Below are positions 13,251 through 13,311 of a stretch of 13,311 nucleotides of DNA, one piece after another. The DNA is taken from positions 1 through 13,311 of the forward strand of contig JAPKDE010000050.1 in the NCBI GenBank assembly GCA_028822675.1, in the 5' to 3' direction. Positions within the stretch are counted from its first letter, which is position 1; every line of letters starts with the position of its first letter. Both the position numbers and the translations under genes were made by a program. This DNA comes from Dehalococcoidia bacterium. GTDB lineage: Bacteria > Chloroflexota > Dehalococcoidia > UBA3495. Under the pieces are notes generated by a model, which had not been told where the DNA came from, searched no databases, and saw only the letters and a program-made list of their open reading frames with translations.

Positions 13251-13311
13251 GTGATTGACCGATATTCCAGACCTGCCATGAAGCAGGTCTGGTCAGATGA
13301 AAATAAATACC
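13251..13311 (+). CDS. purB: Adenylosuccinate lyase, N-terminus (partial, runs off right edge)
   Basis: A GTG at 13251 opens VIDRYSRPAMKQVWSDENKY, 20 codons to the window edge. This matches the well-known PurB N-terminus (pattern I-x-R-Y-x-R-P-x-M-x-x-x-W-S-x-E-x-K/R). PurB cleaves SAICAR and adenylosuccinate, steps in IMP and AMP synthesis. GAGG (13240-13243) lies 7 nt before the GTG, and the upstream phosphatase stop is only 2 nt away, so it is clearly the next gene of the purine operon. A perfect 10-bp inverted repeat lies inside its first 14 codons. Confidence 0.88.
   Translation, partial: MIDRYSRPAMKQVWSDENKY
13267..13292 (+). repeat. Perfect 10-bp inverted repeat within the first codons of purB
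   Basis: CCAGACCTGC (13267-13276) and GCAGGTCTGG (13283-13292) are exact reverse complements around a CATGAA loop. The structure begins 16 nt after the start codon, inside the ribosome footprint, so as RNA it could slow initiation. It overlaps codons for conserved PurB residues (RPxM...W). Confidence 0.7.

Overview
The window looks like a chromosomal piece of a marine Chloroflexota bacterium, probably a Dehalococcoidia/SAR202-type lineage. This is inferred from protein style (archaeal-type phosphoglycerate mutase, a divergent polyprenyl synthetase with an LYDVLRYHLGWVDE-type N-terminus, purine gene order), not from a marker gene. No rRNA, tRNA, CRISPR array or insertion sequence is visible. 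The genes are tightly packed housekeeping genes in two divergent blocks.

Left block (minus strand, read 7412 down to 1): a YwlC/Sua5 tRNA t6A enzyme, a polyprenyl-synthetase homologue whose metal-binding Asp motifs are broken, pgk, archaeal-type phosphoglycerate mutase, tpiA, miaA, dapF, a HicB-like antitoxin, and a HicA-like toxin gene carrying an in-frame TAG. Spacings range from a 1-base overlap to about 90 bases, so this looks like one long operon mixing lower glycolysis, tRNA modification (t6A, i6A), isoprenoid-like and lysine/peptidoglycan functions, with a decayed toxin-antitoxin pair near its end. About ten codons of a possible further gene run off the left edge.

Middle (7413-7792): a divergent intergenic region of about 380 bases with a plausible rightward promoter, a strong hairpin and a very good Shine-Dalgarno sequence in front of guaA.

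Right block (plus strand, 7793 to the end): guaA, purD, two unrecognised genes, purE, a HAD phosphatase of the MtnX/SerB type, and the first 20 codons of purB. It is a purine/GMP biosynthesis cluster. PurD, PurE and PurB act on the path to IMP, and GuaA makes GMP from XMP. The unknown genes lie between purD and purE and may be co-expressed with them.

Main points for a second look: (1) a hicBA pair whose toxin is broken by one stop codon; (2) loss of catalytic Asp residues in both Asp-rich motifs of the polyprenyl synthetase homologue; (3) two genes (this homologue and guaA) whose best ribosome site lies exactly 7 nt before a near-cognate codon (ATC, ACG) rather than a standard start; (4) perfect inverted repeats of 12 and 10 bp at the starts of purD and purB; (5) an acidic unknown protein with an internal repeat inside the pur cluster.
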